From: Chitinophaga pinensis
GTDB lineage: Bacteria; Bacteroidota; Bacteroidia; Flavobacteriales_D; Crocinitomicaceae
Assembly (NCBI GenBank): GCA_943324745.2
Contig: CALPMT020000003.1
Location: 5,001 to 69,000, forward strand
Reading direction: 5' to 3'
DNA length: 64,000 nt
In this document: in pieces, positions 36,779-46,068 of the stretch
How positions within the stretch are numbered: position 1 is the stretch's first letter
Layout: each line of letters opens with the position of its first letter
The notes under the pieces: generated by a model
What the model was told of the DNA's origin: nothing
The model's input: the letters and a program-made list of their open reading frames with translations, nothing else
Databases searched by the model: none
Position numbers and translations under genes: made by a program

Positions 36779-38110
36779 ATGGAAGTATTTGTAGTCCTCA
36801 CATTCATCTTAGGATATGTAGCAATTACGATGGAGCATACGCTCAAAATCGACAAGCTCATTCCAGCTTTATTAATGATGACATTGTGTTGGACTGCAAT
36901 TGCTTTTGGCATTCAAAATATCACAACCTGGTTCGACCCTTCTAGTGCAAAACTAATTACTGGCTTAGAACTTGGAAACAGAAACCATCTTTTAGAAATT
37001 ACCCTTCTTCATCATTTCGGTAAAACTGCTGAAATATTAATCTTCCTCATGGGAGCAATGGCAATTGTAGAAATGATTGACCATTTCGAAGGATTTTTAG
37101 CAATAAAAAAACTAATAAAAACGAAGCGAAAAATAGTTTTACTCTGGATTATCTCCAGTTTAGCTTTTTTACTTTCTGCTATTATTGACAACTTAACTGC
37201 TACCATTGTATTGATTGCCATTCTCCGAAAAATAATTCCAGAGTCAAAAGATCGTATGTGGTTTTCTGGATTTATTATTATCGGAGCAAATGCAGGGGGC
37301 GCCTGGACTCCTATCGGCGATGTTACAACAACAATGCTTTGGATGGCAAACAAAGTGACGACCGTAAAACTGACCAGGATGTTAGTAATTCCTTCACTAC
37401 TAAATATCATAGTACCATTAACTATAGCCTTATTCCTACCTGCTTTTAAAGGTGAATTTATAGGTATAGAAAGTAATGATAAAAATCAAAAATACGCTGG
37501 TTTAATGTTAATTACAGGATTAATCTCAATTGTACTTGTTCCAATCTTTAAAACGATCACGCACTTACCTCCCTACATTGGGATGATGTTTTCTTTAGCT
37601 GTTTTCGCTTGTATAGCTGAATTTTTAAGCCATAGACAAATCAAATTCACCTATCATGGTAGCAATAACAAACCTAATAGTCAAGGACCTACTTTAAAAG
37701 CACTTTCAAAAATAGAAATCCCTTCTATTTTATTTTTTTTAGGAATATTAATGACCGTTGCAGCTATGGAATCTCTTGGATTAATTTTCCAATTTGGAGA
37801 AAATGTTCGTGCTAATATACCAGAATTCACATTTGTTACGTTATTAGGTTTAGGTTCTTCAATCATAGACAATGTTCCTTTAGTTGCTGCAAGCATAGGA
37901 ATGTTTATCAATCCCATTGACGCATCTGTTTGGCATTACATCGCCTATTGTGCAGGAACCGGAGGTAGTATTTTAATTATTGGTTCGGCAGCTGGCGTTG
38001 TTGCTATGGGAATGGAAAAAATCAGTTTTATTTGGTATTTAAAAAACATATCTTTCCTTGCGCTTATTGGATATATTTCAGGTGCAATCTTTTTCTTTAT
38101 GAATCAGTAA
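36779..38110 (+). CDS. nhaD: NhaD-type sodium/proton antiporter
   Basis: A 443-residue protein with about 11 hydrophobic segments. NhaD/ArsB-family features are the repeated pair of discontinuous-helix motifs IIDNLTATIVLIA (about 139-151) and SSIIDNVPLVAASIG (about 359-373), plus GANAGGAWTPIGDVTT and its C-terminal counterpart CAGTGGSILIIGSAAGVVAMG. NhaD exports Na+ or Li+ in exchange for protons at the inner membrane. It lies 7 bp after the dehydrogenase gene, probably in one transcript. Confidence 0.92.
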   Translation: MEVFVVLTFILGYVAITMEHTLKIDKLIPALLMMTLCWTAIAFGIQNITTWFDPSSAKLITGLELGNRNHLLEITLLHHFGKTAEILIFLMGAMAIVEMIDHFEGFLAIKKLIKTKRKIVLLWIISSLAFLLSAIIDNLTATIVLIAILRKIIPESKDRMWFSGFIIIGANAGGAWTPIGDVTTTMLWMANKVTTVKLTRMLVIPSLLNIIVPLTIALFLPAFKGEFIGIESNDKNQKYAGLMLITGLISIVLVPIFKTITHLPPYIGMMFSLAVFACIAEFLSHRQIKFTYHGSNNKPNSQGPTLKALSKIEIPSILFFLGILMTVAAMESLGLIFQFGENVRANIPEFTFVTLLGLGSSIIDNVPLVAASIGMFINPIDASVWHYIAYCAGTGGSILIIGSAAGVVAMGMEKISFIWYLKNISFLALIGYISGAIFFFMNQ

Positions 38111-38218
38111 AAATTAAAACAACACACTTCAATTAACATTTTGATGTGGATATAAATAGAAAGCTACAAATTCAATTGGCGTCTCTATGTTTAATTTTAC
38201 GTTCAAATACGATTCATT

Positions 38219-38965
38219 ATGAAAATTTCACGAAAAACTTTTCTTATCATTGGTAGCTTCTTAACCACCTCTTTACTTTTTTCTCAAGGAGATGTTTCAG
38301 CAGCTGGAGCCACACCTGAAAACGCTGTTAAACTAACAGAAGAAATCTCAGCTTTTGATTTTGTAATGAAGGGTGGTGTGTTTTTAATTCCTATTGCAAT
38401 TTTACTTGGGTATACAATTTTTTTCGCTGTTGAAAAATTTAGATATATTTCAAGAATGTCGAAATACAATAACCAATTATTATCTGACATCAAAACAAAT
38501 TTACAAGCAGGAAATTTAAATCCAGTTTTAGACTCTGTTTCTCGTGATGCTTCTGCATATGGCAGTGTTCTAAAAGAAGGTGTACTAACGATTGGTAAGC
38601 CAATTGGTGAAGTAGAATCCAACATGGAAAAAGTAGTAAATATTGAAATTGGTAAAATGGAAAGTAAATTAGGACATTTGGGACTAATTGCTGGGGTTGC
38701 ACCAACATTAGGGTTTATCGGTACTATTTCTGGGGTTATTAAAATTTTCTACAAAATATCCATTACAGAAAACGTATCCATTGGTAATATTTCTGGAGGT
38801 TTATATGAAAAAATGATTAGTTCTGGGTCGGGATTAGTAGTTGGAATTATCGCTTATGCGATTTACCATATTTTACTTGGAATGATTGATAAATATACAT
38901 TGCAAGTTCAAAAAATGAATTTAGAGTTTATCAACTTAATTCAACGTCCAAGCAATGGCAATTAA
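38219..38965 (+). CDS. exbB: ExbB/TolQ/MotA-type proton channel subunit
   Basis: A 248-residue protein with an N-terminal signal-like helix (LIIGSFLTTSLLFSQG), a membrane helix at about 55-73, a cytoplasmic segment, and the two conserved C-terminal helices: LGLIAGVAPTLGFIGTISGVIKIF (about 156-179, with the Thr/Ser residues lining the proton path) and SGSGLVVGIIAYAIYHILLGMI. With ExbD it forms the motor energising TonB. It overlaps the next gene by 11 bp, and the run exbB-exbD-tonB-like-folC is a familiar Bacteroidota order. Confidence 0.9.
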   Translation: MKISRKTFLIIGSFLTTSLLFSQGDVSAAGATPENAVKLTEEISAFDFVMKGGVFLIPIAILLGYTIFFAVEKFRYISRMSKYNNQLLSDIKTNLQAGNLNPVLDSVSRDASAYGSVLKEGVLTIGKPIGEVESNMEKVVNIEIGKMESKLGHLGLIAGVAPTLGFIGTISGVIKIFYKISITENVSIGNISGGLYEKMISSGSGLVVGIIAYAIYHILLGMIDKYTLQVQKMNLEFINLIQRPSNGN

Positions 38966-39353
38966 GCGAAATAGAAGATTCCATGCAGAGGTAGCTACTT
39001 CTGCATTAAGTGACATCATGTTCTTCTTGTTGTTGTTTTTCTTAATTATTTCAACATTGGCAAATCCTAATGTTATCAAGGTTCCTCTTCCTGAATCTAA
39101 AGCAAATGAAAAAACAAACAAACAACATGTTAGCTTGACAATCACACAGGATAAAAAGTACTTTGTAGACAAAAAAGAAGTTACTTTCAGTGAAATTGAA
39201 GGTGTTTTAGTTGTTGAAACAAAAAAACTTGGAGATAATTCAGTAGTTGTTCGTATCCCTTTTGATTCTCAAGTACAAGAATTAGTGGATATACTTCGCA
39301 TTGGATTAGATAATAATTTAAAAATGATTATTGCTACAAAAGCTACTGCATAA
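38955..39353 (+). CDS. exbD: ExbD/TolR-type transport protein
   Basis: A 132-residue protein with a short basic cytoplasmic start (MAIKRNRRFHAEVATSALSD), a membrane helix IMFFLLLFFLIISTLA preceded by the conserved proton-carrying Asp (residue 20), and a periplasmic domain of about 95 residues (LTITQDKKYFVDKKEVTFSEIEGVL ... VRIPFDSQVQELVDILRIGLDNNLKMIIATKA). It is the partner of ExbB. It begins 11 bp inside exbB, so the two are translationally coupled. Confidence 0.92.
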   Translation: MAIKRNRRFHAEVATSALSDIMFFLLLFFLIISTLANPNVIKVPLPESKANEKTNKQHVSLTITQDKKYFVDKKEVTFSEIEGVLVVETKKLGDNSVVVRIPFDSQVQELVDILRIGLDNNLKMIIATKATA

Positions 39354-39372
39354 ACAAAATACTTGTAGAAAG

Positions 39373-40158
39373 ATGATTACCTTGAACATACAAAATAACG
39401 AATCTAAAAAAGATAGAAAAGTAGCGTTTTTTAGCTCTATTGGTTCAATCACGTTATTTATTGTTGTAACCATTTTAATTAAATTCACCATTTCTCCTCC
39501 TCTACCAGTCGATTTACCTCCTTTGAGATCCGACGAAGTGATTGAAGAATTTATAGTTGAACGTACAAATGTTGAAGTAACGGACAACGGAGGTAGTGCA
39601 GGTATGGAAGGTGGTAGTGCGTCAAATCATAAAATTGACGACCCACAAGAACAAACAGAGGAAATACTTACACAAACAAGCAACCCAGATAATCAAGTAT
39701 TCTCTGGGAAATCGGAAAACAATAATACAAATAACAACAACACAAATACATCTAGCTCAACTGCAAAATCACCTAATCCATTTGGAAGTGGAGGTTCAGG
39801 AGGCGAAAAAGGCGCCGGAAGAGGTGGTGATGGTCCTTTTGGAAAAGATAATGGCGATGGTGACGGAGCTGGAGGTAAAGGAAGCGGTAATGGTCAAACA
39901 CGTAGAGAGCCACGTCAACGTTTAAGTGACCCTGCACCAGTAGAATCTAATTATTCAGGAATTGTTGTTTTAATGGTTACCATTAATGCAGAGGGAACTG
40001 TTGTTAAAGCAAACAACATCAACGGTGAATCAACAATTACGGATGCTAGAATTATTAATCAATACATCACAAATGTAAAATCATCGGTGAGATTCAATAA
40101 AATGCCTGGCACAAAACCGCAAACGCAAAAAATAACGATTAGCGTAAAAGCATCTTAA
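39373..40158 (+). CDS. TonB-like energy transducer with Gly/Asn-rich linker
   Basis: A 261-residue protein: short cytoplasmic part, one membrane helix (VAFFSSIGSITLFIVVTILIKF), a PPLPVDLPPL stretch, then a linker rich in Asn/Thr/Ser (residues about 115-140) and Gly/Asp (about 143-185), and a C-terminal TonB-like domain of about 70 residues (SNYSGIVVLMVTINAEGTVVKANNINGES). Normal TonB has a Pro-Glu/Pro-Lys linker, so this one is unusual. I chose ATG 39373, which gives the start MITLNIQNNE; 14 more codons upstream are open but overlap the exbD end. It likely couples ExbBD to outer-membrane transporters. folC starts on its last base (TAATG). Confidence 0.85.
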   Translation: MITLNIQNNESKKDRKVAFFSSIGSITLFIVVTILIKFTISPPLPVDLPPLRSDEVIEEFIVERTNVEVTDNGGSAGMEGGSASNHKIDDPQEQTEEILTQTSNPDNQVFSGKSENNNTNNNNTNTSSSTAKSPNPFGSGGSGGEKGAGRGGDGPFGKDNGDGDGAGGKGSGNGQTRREPRQRLSDPAPVESNYSGIVVLMVTINAEGTVVKANNINGESTITDARIINQYITNVKSSVRFNKMPGTKPQTQKITISVKAS

Positions 40159-41393
40159 TGCAATACTCAGAAGCAATCGATTGGTTATTTCAACAATTTC
40201 CATCTTATCAAAACATCGGAAAATCTGCTTATAAACCTAATTTAGGTAACATTGAACAACTTTGTGTATGTCTTGGAATTAAACACACTCACTTAAAGTA
40301 CATTCACGTTGCTGGAACAAACGGAAAAGGATCCACTTCAAACATACTTTCTTCCATTCTCATGGAGGCTGGATATAAGGTTGGTACTTTTACATCGCCG
40401 CATCTTATTGACTTTCGTGAACGCATTGCAATAAACGACCAATTGATTCCTGAAAGTGCAGTAATTTCATTTTGTCAAGAGGTAAAAGAAAACAATTTAT
40501 CTTTTGAACCTTCCTTTTTTGAAATAACCTTTGCCATGGCATTGAAACATTTTATCGAAACAAGTTGCGAACTATGCGTTATAGAAACAGGTTTAGGTGG
40601 TAGACTAGACGCAACTAACATTATCACTCCAATATTATCCGTAATTACAAACATTAGTTTAGATCATACTGATTTATTAGGTGATACATTACCCAAAATA
40701 GCATTTGAAAAAGCAGGCATTATAAAAACGAATGTCCCTGTAATTATAGGTGAATATAATCCTGAGACATTGCCTGTTTTTCAAGAAAAGGTAAAAAACA
40801 CCAATTCGGAAATCCATTATGCTTATGAAGAAATAGAATTGACTGAATCAAACAATTACAAAAAATTAAACGAACGTACAGTTAAATGTGTTGTAAAAAT
40901 ATTGAATGAGATTGGATTTTCTATTACAAATCAACAACTAGAAAGTGGAATTCAAAATATAATAAAAAACAGAAATTTCGTCGGAAGGTTTCAGCTAATA
41001 CAACAAAATCCTCTAACCATTATCGATGTATCTCATAACGAAGCGGGATTAAAAAAAACGTTTGAATTGCTAAAAAAAATTGAAAAAGGTAAGTTACACA
41101 TCATTTTCGGTGCTAGTTCGGATAAAAATCTAAAAGACATATTACCCCTATTTCCACAAAATGCATCCTATTATTTTACTGTTTTTTCAAGTGATCGAAG
41201 TTGCACTAAACAAGAATTAATCAAAAAAAGTAAAAACACGCATTTAAATATACTTTTTTTTGATTCTTTAGAGGATACGATAAATCAAACCAAAAGCTTT
41301 GTAAACAAAGAAGATACGCTTTTAATCACGGGAAGTTTTTTTTTAATTAGTGATTTCATTAAACTTTTTTCTTTAAAACGCTTGCAGAAATAA
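40158..41393 (+). CDS. folC: Folylpolyglutamate synthase / dihydrofolate synthase
   Basis: A 411-residue Mur-ligase-fold protein: P-loop HVAGTNGKGSTSNILSSIL, the TSPHLIDFRERIAIN segment, ETGLGGRLDATNII and SLDHTDLLGDTLPKIAFEKAGIIK are FolC signatures. It adds glutamate to dihydropteroate and to folates in the cytoplasm. Its ATG shares one base with the tonB-like stop (TAATG), so it is the last gene of the exbBD run by coupling, although its function is unrelated. Its final codons contain the -33 element of the tRNA-Val promoter. Confidence 0.95.
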   Translation: MQYSEAIDWLFQQFPSYQNIGKSAYKPNLGNIEQLCVCLGIKHTHLKYIHVAGTNGKGSTSNILSSILMEAGYKVGTFTSPHLIDFRERIAINDQLIPESAVISFCQEVKENNLSFEPSFFEITFAMALKHFIETSCELCVIETGLGGRLDATNIITPILSVITNISLDHTDLLGDTLPKIAFEKAGIIKTNVPVIIGEYNPETLPVFQEKVKNTNSEIHYAYEEIELTESNNYKKLNERTVKCVVKILNEIGFSITNQQLESGIQNIIKNRNFVGRFQLIQQNPLTIIDVSHNEAGLKKTFELLKKIEKGKLHIIFGASSDKNLKDILPLFPQNASYYFTVFSSDRSCTKQELIKKSKNTHLNILFFDSLEDTINQTKSFVNKEDTLLITGSFFLISDFIKLFSLKRLQK

Positions 41394-41411
41394 AAAAGTT
41401 ACCTATATTTG
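41382..41411 (+). promoter_or_regulatory. Promoter of tRNA-Val (TTG, 19-base spacer, TATATTTG)
   Basis: TTG at 41382-41384 and TATATTTG at 41404-41411 are separated by 19 bases, the consensus spacing of the Bacteroidota primary sigma factor. The -33 triplet lies within the last codons of folC. This is the best two-part promoter in the window. Confidence 0.75.
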
Positions 41412-41443
41412 CACACACAAAACAGAAACGCTGTTTCAAAAAT

Positions 41444-41518
41444 GGGAGATTAGCTCAGTTGGTTCAGAGCACCTGCCTTACAAGCAGGGGGTCGGGGGTT
41501 CGAGCCCCTCATCTCCCA
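41444..41518 (+). tRNA. tRNA-Val (anticodon TAC)
   Basis: A complete 75-base cloverleaf. The acceptor stem GGGAGAT pairs with ATCTCCC and is followed by discriminator A; CCA is not encoded. The D arm carries GCTCAGTTGGTTCAGAGC. The anticodon arm CCTGC-CTTACAA-GCAGG has anticodon TAC (valine, GTA/GTG codons). The T arm is GGGGGTTCGAGCCCC. A consensus promoter precedes it and a terminator follows nine bases later, so it is a solitary tRNA unit. Confidence 0.97.
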
Positions 41519-41526
41519 CTGAAATG

Positions 41527-41555
41527 AAAGCCTTAGAGAAATCTAAGGCTTTTTT
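41527..41555 (+). terminator. Rho-independent terminator after tRNA-Val
   Basis: AAAGCCTTAGA (41527-41537) and TCTAAGGCTTT (41542-41552) form an 11-bp perfect stem closed by a GAAA tetraloop, followed by T residues. It begins nine bases after the tRNA. Confidence 0.93.
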
Positions 41556-41567
41556 GATTTTAGTTTG

Positions 41568-42167
41568 ATGCTACTACCCTATTATCATGAAAACACACTA
41601 GAAGCTGGTTGCGATGAAGCCGGACGAGGATGTCTCGCAGGTCCCGTAGTAGCTGCTGCAGTTATTTTACCGCAAGATTTCACACATGAATGGTTAAATG
41701 ATTCCAAACAATTATCAGAAAAAAAACGAAAGGAATTACGTGTCATTATCGAAAAAGAAGCATTAGCATTTGCAGTTTCCTTTGTAGATCATCAAAAAAT
41801 TGACGAGATAAATATTTTGAATGCAAGTTTCTTAGCAATGCACCAAGCTATTGATCAACTCAAAACAACACCTGAATTATTACTCATTGATGGTAATCGT
41901 TTCAAAAAGCACTTAATACCAAATGTTTGCATTATAAAAGGTGATGCCAAATATATGTCTATTGCAGCCGCTTCAATTTTAGCTAAGACCTATCGAGATG
42001 ATTTCATGGAGGATCTTGACATAAAATTCCCAGGATATTATTGGAAAAAAAACAAAGGTTATCCAACGAACGATCACCGAAAAGCTATAGAAATTCATGG
42101 CTCAACTCCCTTTCACCGTAAGACATTCAATGTCAAAGCATCCTTTCAAACAAAATTAGATTTGTAG
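41568..42167 (+). CDS. rnhB: Ribonuclease HII
   Basis: A 199-residue protein of normal RNase HII length. [21 protein letters not shown] holds the first two acidic metal ligands (Asp-Glu) and LLIDGNRFK and [15 protein letters not shown] the remaining conserved blocks. It cuts the RNA strand of RNA-DNA hybrids, including single ribonucleotides in DNA. The frame opens with a TTG three bases earlier; the ATG at 41568 is preferred. It starts 13 bases after the tRNA terminator, so a separate promoter in this short gap or read-through must be used. Confidence 0.95.
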   Translation: MLLPYYHENTLEAGCDEAGRGCLAGPVVAAAVILPQDFTHEWLNDSKQLSEKKRKELRVIIEKEALAFAVSFVDHQKIDEINILNASFLAMHQAIDQLKTTPELLLIDGNRFKKHLIPNVCIIKGDAKYMSIAAASILAKTYRDDFMEDLDIKFPGYYWKKNKGYPTNDHRKAIEIHGSTPFHRKTFNVKASFQTKLDL

Positions 42168-42226
42168 GTCGATTTTTCTTCCTCAATAGCTATATTTTCT
42201 TTATTTTTAAACATTAATTTTATTTT

Positions 42227-44419
42227 ATGTTTGGTCGTGTTTTTTTTATTTTTGCAGGAATTCTTAGCTTATGTACAATATTATTTTTCGGGTTTCACCT
42301 TATTCATAATCGACATACTCTAAGCCCTGAAACTATCTTCACTAAAAAAGACTCAAAGTTACTGATTATAAATAATTTAGAAGAATATAAGTTTTCTCAA
42401 ATTAATTTTAAACATCCAATCAATGAAACAAAACTGATCCTTAATCTTGTTTCGAAAAAATGTTATTCAGAACGGCTATTTATCTCCTCATTACGTAATC
42501 GAATAGTCATTGAATTAAAGTCGAATTGGAATAATCAATTAGTAACAACATATTTCAATCACAAAAAAATTTCGGCCAAACAAATAAATAATATATATCA
42601 CATTAATGGTGGCTTTCAAGCTGAATTTTCAGGTAAATATTTAATAATTAGTAAACAACACCTAGAAGAAGAATATTGGGATAGGATTACTTGGCCAGTT
42701 TGGGATAAATTAGCAAGTTGTAACATACTTAATTTGACAAAAGAAAAAATTTGTGAAGATTACTATTTTAAACCTTCATTTTATACAAAATATGAAACGA
42801 GTTCTAAGCAATATGGAAAAATTAAAAAAGTTAATGATTTTGATCTTTTTGCATCTGTTTTACCAAAAGGTATCACTAATTATCATTTTATTTCTAAAAC
42901 CTATGCTTTAAAAACTGGTAAGCTGACAAAACAAGATCTTCTGTATAAGTGGTGTGACCAAGGATATGTTTCATTTAAAATTGACGGAGTAACGGTTTTG
43001 GTATCTGATTTTACCCCAAATATAGATCCTTTTGATCTGCTCAACGACGAAACAGAAGAAGAAGAACTGGTAGCTGGTAGTAAAAGTGAATATTCAGGAA
43101 TTAAACTTTTGTCTAACTTTCCGGTCAAAGAAAATGGTTCATTTTATATTAAATACCTTGAAGACAAAGTCGTTTTTTCAGAAAGTAAAGAAATTGTTAA
43201 CCAAGTTCTAGCTTACTATGAAACAGGCAGAACAATTGCATTAACTCCAAAAGCAAAGAAATCAATATACGAAAACTTACCTTCTTCAGTTTGTGAACGT
43301 TCTATTAGTGATGAGGAAAAATTTACCACGACTATCGCATTTAACAAACATATTACTGTATGTAAAGTTGAAAACATTTCTTCTCTAAATTCTGAATTAG
43401 ATAAACAACAAGAACGAGAGAAAACAACAACTTTTACTACTGATTTAAGTATAAATCATATCATTGGATCTCAGGATATTCAGGTTTGTTTCACTGAAGA
43501 TCAATGTTTTGGACTTAAAAACGGTAAAAAACTATGGGATAAATCCTTTGATGGTACAATTATCGGAAATCCTGTTTGTCATGACTTTTTAAATAATGGT
43601 AATCAACAAATTTTGTTTACCACAAATCACAAAATACACCTTATTGATCTCAAAGGTAATTCGTTGAAAGGATTTCCTATTACATTAGATTACACACCTA
43701 GCTCTGAAGCTGTATTTTTTGATTCAAAAAATGGGAAACAATTAATTAATGTAAGTTCCAAAAAAGAATTAATCAACTTTAACTTACAAGGAAAACGATT
43801 GAAAACTTTAAAACTTTCTATCTCCCCTACTAATATTATCCCTTTTATTTTTAAAGATGGCAAGAAAAATCTTACAGTTATCTCAGGTAAAAACGGAGGA
43901 CAACTTATACAACTTGACAATCTATCAAAAAAGAATTCTTTTACTGTTTTAAATAACCAAACTGTATTTTGTGCAACAGATAATACCCCTGCATTCTTTT
44001 ATCCCGATAAAGGTAAATTAGTACGAAACGATTTTACAGGAAAAACTACTATTGTTGGATCATACTCAAAAATAGACTTGATTAGAAATTTAAGAGGTGT
44101 TACACGTCAATACGTCACTTATTTAACAGATAAGAAATTCTATATATGTGATTGTGTAGGGAAAATAATTTGCACGATTGATTTACCAAGTTCAAACATT
44201 TCCGATTATCAAGTATTAACCCTTGAAGATGGAAGTTCGATTGTTGGATTTATAGATTCCATTGAAAACTCAATTTACCTTTACTCCACGAAAGGTAATA
44301 AAATCACGAAAAATGCTTTAGAGGGGCACGGAATAATTTCACTTTCTGAAACTTCAGATGGGATTTTAATTTTCACAAAAGGAAATAATTTAATTATTCA
44401 ATATAAAATTGAACTATAA
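42227..44419 (+). CDS. Unknown membrane-anchored protein with propeller-like C-terminal repeats
   Basis: A 730-residue protein I cannot assign to a named family. One N-terminal helix (FFIFAGILSLCTILFFGFHLI, residues 6-26) anchors it; the rest is predicted outside the cytoplasm. Residues about 27-390 are mixed alpha/beta and resemble DUF3352-like domains. From about 410 repeated short-strand units appear, such as FGLKNGKKLWDKSF, ILFTTNHKIHLIDLKGNSLKG and LINFNLQGKRLKTL, in the manner of PQQ/WD-type beta-propellers. The lnt ATG follows the stop with no base between, suggesting a joint role in lipoprotein maturation or envelope assembly; that is inference only. Confidence 0.75.
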   Translation: MFGRVFFIFAGILSLCTILFFGFHLIHNRHTLSPETIFTKKDSKLLIINNLEEYKFSQINFKHPINETKLILNLVSKKCYSERLFISSLRNRIVIELKSNWNNQLVTTYFNHKKISAKQINNIYHINGGFQAEFSGKYLIISKQHLEEEYWDRITWPVWDKLASCNILNLTKEKICEDYYFKPSFYTKYETSSKQYGKIKKVNDFDLFASVLPKGITNYHFISKTYALKTGKLTKQDLLYKWCDQGYVSFKIDGVTVLVSDFTPNIDPFDLLNDETEEEELVAGSKSEYSGIKLLSNFPVKENGSFYIKYLEDKVVFSESKEIVNQVLAYYETGRTIALTPKAKKSIYENLPSSVCERSISDEEKFTTTIAFNKHITVCKVENISSLNSELDKQQEREKTTTFTTDLSINHIIGSQDIQVCFTEDQCFGLKNGKKLWDKSFDGTIIGNPVCHDFLNNGNQQILFTTNHKIHLIDLKGNSLKGFPITLDYTPSSEAVFFDSKNGKQLINVSSKKELINFNLQGKRLKTLKLSISPTNIIPFIFKDGKKNLTVISGKNGGQLIQLDNLSKKNSFTVLNNQTVFCATDNTPAFFYPDKGKLVRNDFTGKTTIVGSYSKIDLIRNLRGVTRQYVTYLTDKKFYICDCVGKIICTIDLPSSNISDYQVLTLEDGSSIVGFIDSIENSIYLYSTKGNKITKNALEGHGIISLSETSDGILIFTKGNNLIIQYKIEL

Positions 44420-46039
44420 ATGATACAGTTAACTAAAAAACAACGATTTACACTCAGTATTTCAGCAGGACTACTACTGATACTTTCATTTCCATTTACT
44501 GGAAGCATTCCATTTTTAGCATTCCTTGGTCTAGTACCTATTTTACTTATTGAAGATTCTATTTTTAGTCATAATTATAAATCAACTAAAATTTTCATTC
44601 ACAGTTACATTACTTTCTTCCTTTACAACTTAGGTACTACTTGGTGGATTTGGAATGCAAGTCCAGGAGGAGCAATTTTAGCTTTTGTCCTCAATTCTTT
44701 TATTATGGCTTTAGTATTTCAACTTTTTCATGTTACCAAAAAACGTGTTGGAATTCGAGAAGGTTATATAGCCTTCATACTTTTTTGGATCGGCTTTGAA
44801 TACATTCATTACGAATGGGAATTATCATGGCCTTGGTTAAATTTCGGCAATGTATTTGCATCCAGTCCCAAGCTTGTTCAATGGTATTCAATCTCAGGTG
44901 TATTAGGAGGTACTTGTTGGATATTAATAATAAATCTGGTTATTTTCTTTTTAGTAAAGCACTTATATTTTCAAAAAAAAACAATTCAATCACAACGAAA
45001 TCTTCTATTTTTTTTAACAACAATTTTGATTTTTCCTATTATATATTCCCTTGTTCAATATTACTCATATGAAGATATCGGTAAAAAAACAGAAATCATT
45101 GTTACACAACCAAATGTAGATCCTTATAACGAGAAATTTACAGGAAACGTTGAAAAACAATTAGACAAAGTATGTGATCTTGCTGATGCATTGATTACTC
45201 CAAAAACGGAATTTGTATTAGCTCCAGAAACAGCTTTACCTTTTAACTTTTATGAAGATGAAGTTGAACGAATTATTCACTACCATTACTTGGTGGAGCG
45301 TAAAGCAAAATGGAATAATTCATCGTTATTAATTGGTGCTTCTACGAGTAAATTTTTCAAAAACAAACATTCACGCGCTTCTAGAAAAATTCAAGGCGGT
45401 CCTGGTTATGAAGAACATTATAATTCATCTATGTTGATTGATCAACACGACAAGCCACGTTTTTTACATAAATCTAAATTGGTACTAGGTGTTGAAAAAA
45501 TCCCTTTTTCAAATATTTTTCCTTCTTTAGAACAATTATCTATTGATAATGGAGGAGCAAGTGGAACATTAGGTATCGAAGATTACGCCCAAGTATTTAA
45601 TACCAAAGGAATTAAAATTGCCCCTATTGTTTGTTATGAATCATTATACGGGAGTTTTGTTGCTGAACAATGTCATAAAGGTGCTGAATTATTATTTGTA
45701 CTTACCAATGATGGTTGGTGGGGAAACACTCCTGGTTATAAACAACATCGTGCATTTTCTCAATTACGAGCAATCGAAAATAGAAAATCTGTTGCTCGTT
45801 CAGCAAACACAGGTATTTCTTGTTTTATTAATCAACGTGGAGACATCCTATCAGAAACGTCTTGGTGGAAAGAAACGAGTTTACGAGAAACATTGAAGCG
45901 CAATAAAGAAAAAACATTTTATGCTAATAACGGGGATCTTATCGGTAGAACATTTGGAGCTGGAGCATTGGTATTACTGGTTGTAACCCTCGGCAAGGTT
46001 TTTAGAAAATACATGTATAAATCAAAAGAAGAGAATTAA
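44420..46039 (+). CDS. lnt: Apolipoprotein N-acyltransferase
   Basis: A 539-residue protein of normal Lnt length. About seven hydrophobic helices in the first 220 residues precede a carbon-nitrogen hydrolase domain. The catalytic Glu270 lies in LAPETALPF and Cys405 in PIVCYESLYG, with a Lys in the LHKSKLVLGVEKIPF segment between. A last helix (LIGRTFGAGALVLLVVTLGKV) ends the protein. It N-acylates the lipid-bearing Cys of lipoproteins at the inner membrane. Its ATG abuts the stop of the unknown protein upstream, so the two are surely co-translated. Confidence 0.95.
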   Translation: MIQLTKKQRFTLSISAGLLLILSFPFTGSIPFLAFLGLVPILLIEDSIFSHNYKSTKIFIHSYITFFLYNLGTTWWIWNASPGGAILAFVLNSFIMALVFQLFHVTKKRVGIREGYIAFILFWIGFEYIHYEWELSWPWLNFGNVFASSPKLVQWYSISGVLGGTCWILIINLVIFFLVKHLYFQKKTIQSQRNLLFFLTTILIFPIIYSLVQYYSYEDIGKKTEIIVTQPNVDPYNEKFTGNVEKQLDKVCDLADALITPKTEFVLAPETALPFNFYEDEVERIIHYHYLVERKAKWNNSSLLIGASTSKFFKNKHSRASRKIQGGPGYEEHYNSSMLIDQHDKPRFLHKSKLVLGVEKIPFSNIFPSLEQLSIDNGGASGTLGIEDYAQVFNTKGIKIAPIVCYESLYGSFVAEQCHKGAELLFVLTNDGWWGNTPGYKQHRAFSQLRAIENRKSVARSANTGISCFINQRGDILSETSWWKETSLRETLKRNKEKTFYANNGDLIGRTFGAGALVLLVVTLGKVFRKYMYKSKEEN

Positions 46040-46068
46040 TTTTAATTTAAAAATTCAACTCTTTTTTT

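Noticed and set aside
39596-39925. 109-codon frame over the Gly/Asn linker of the TonB-like gene
   Set aside because: Alternative frame of a repetitive linker; Thr/Gln/Glu-rich translation without motif.
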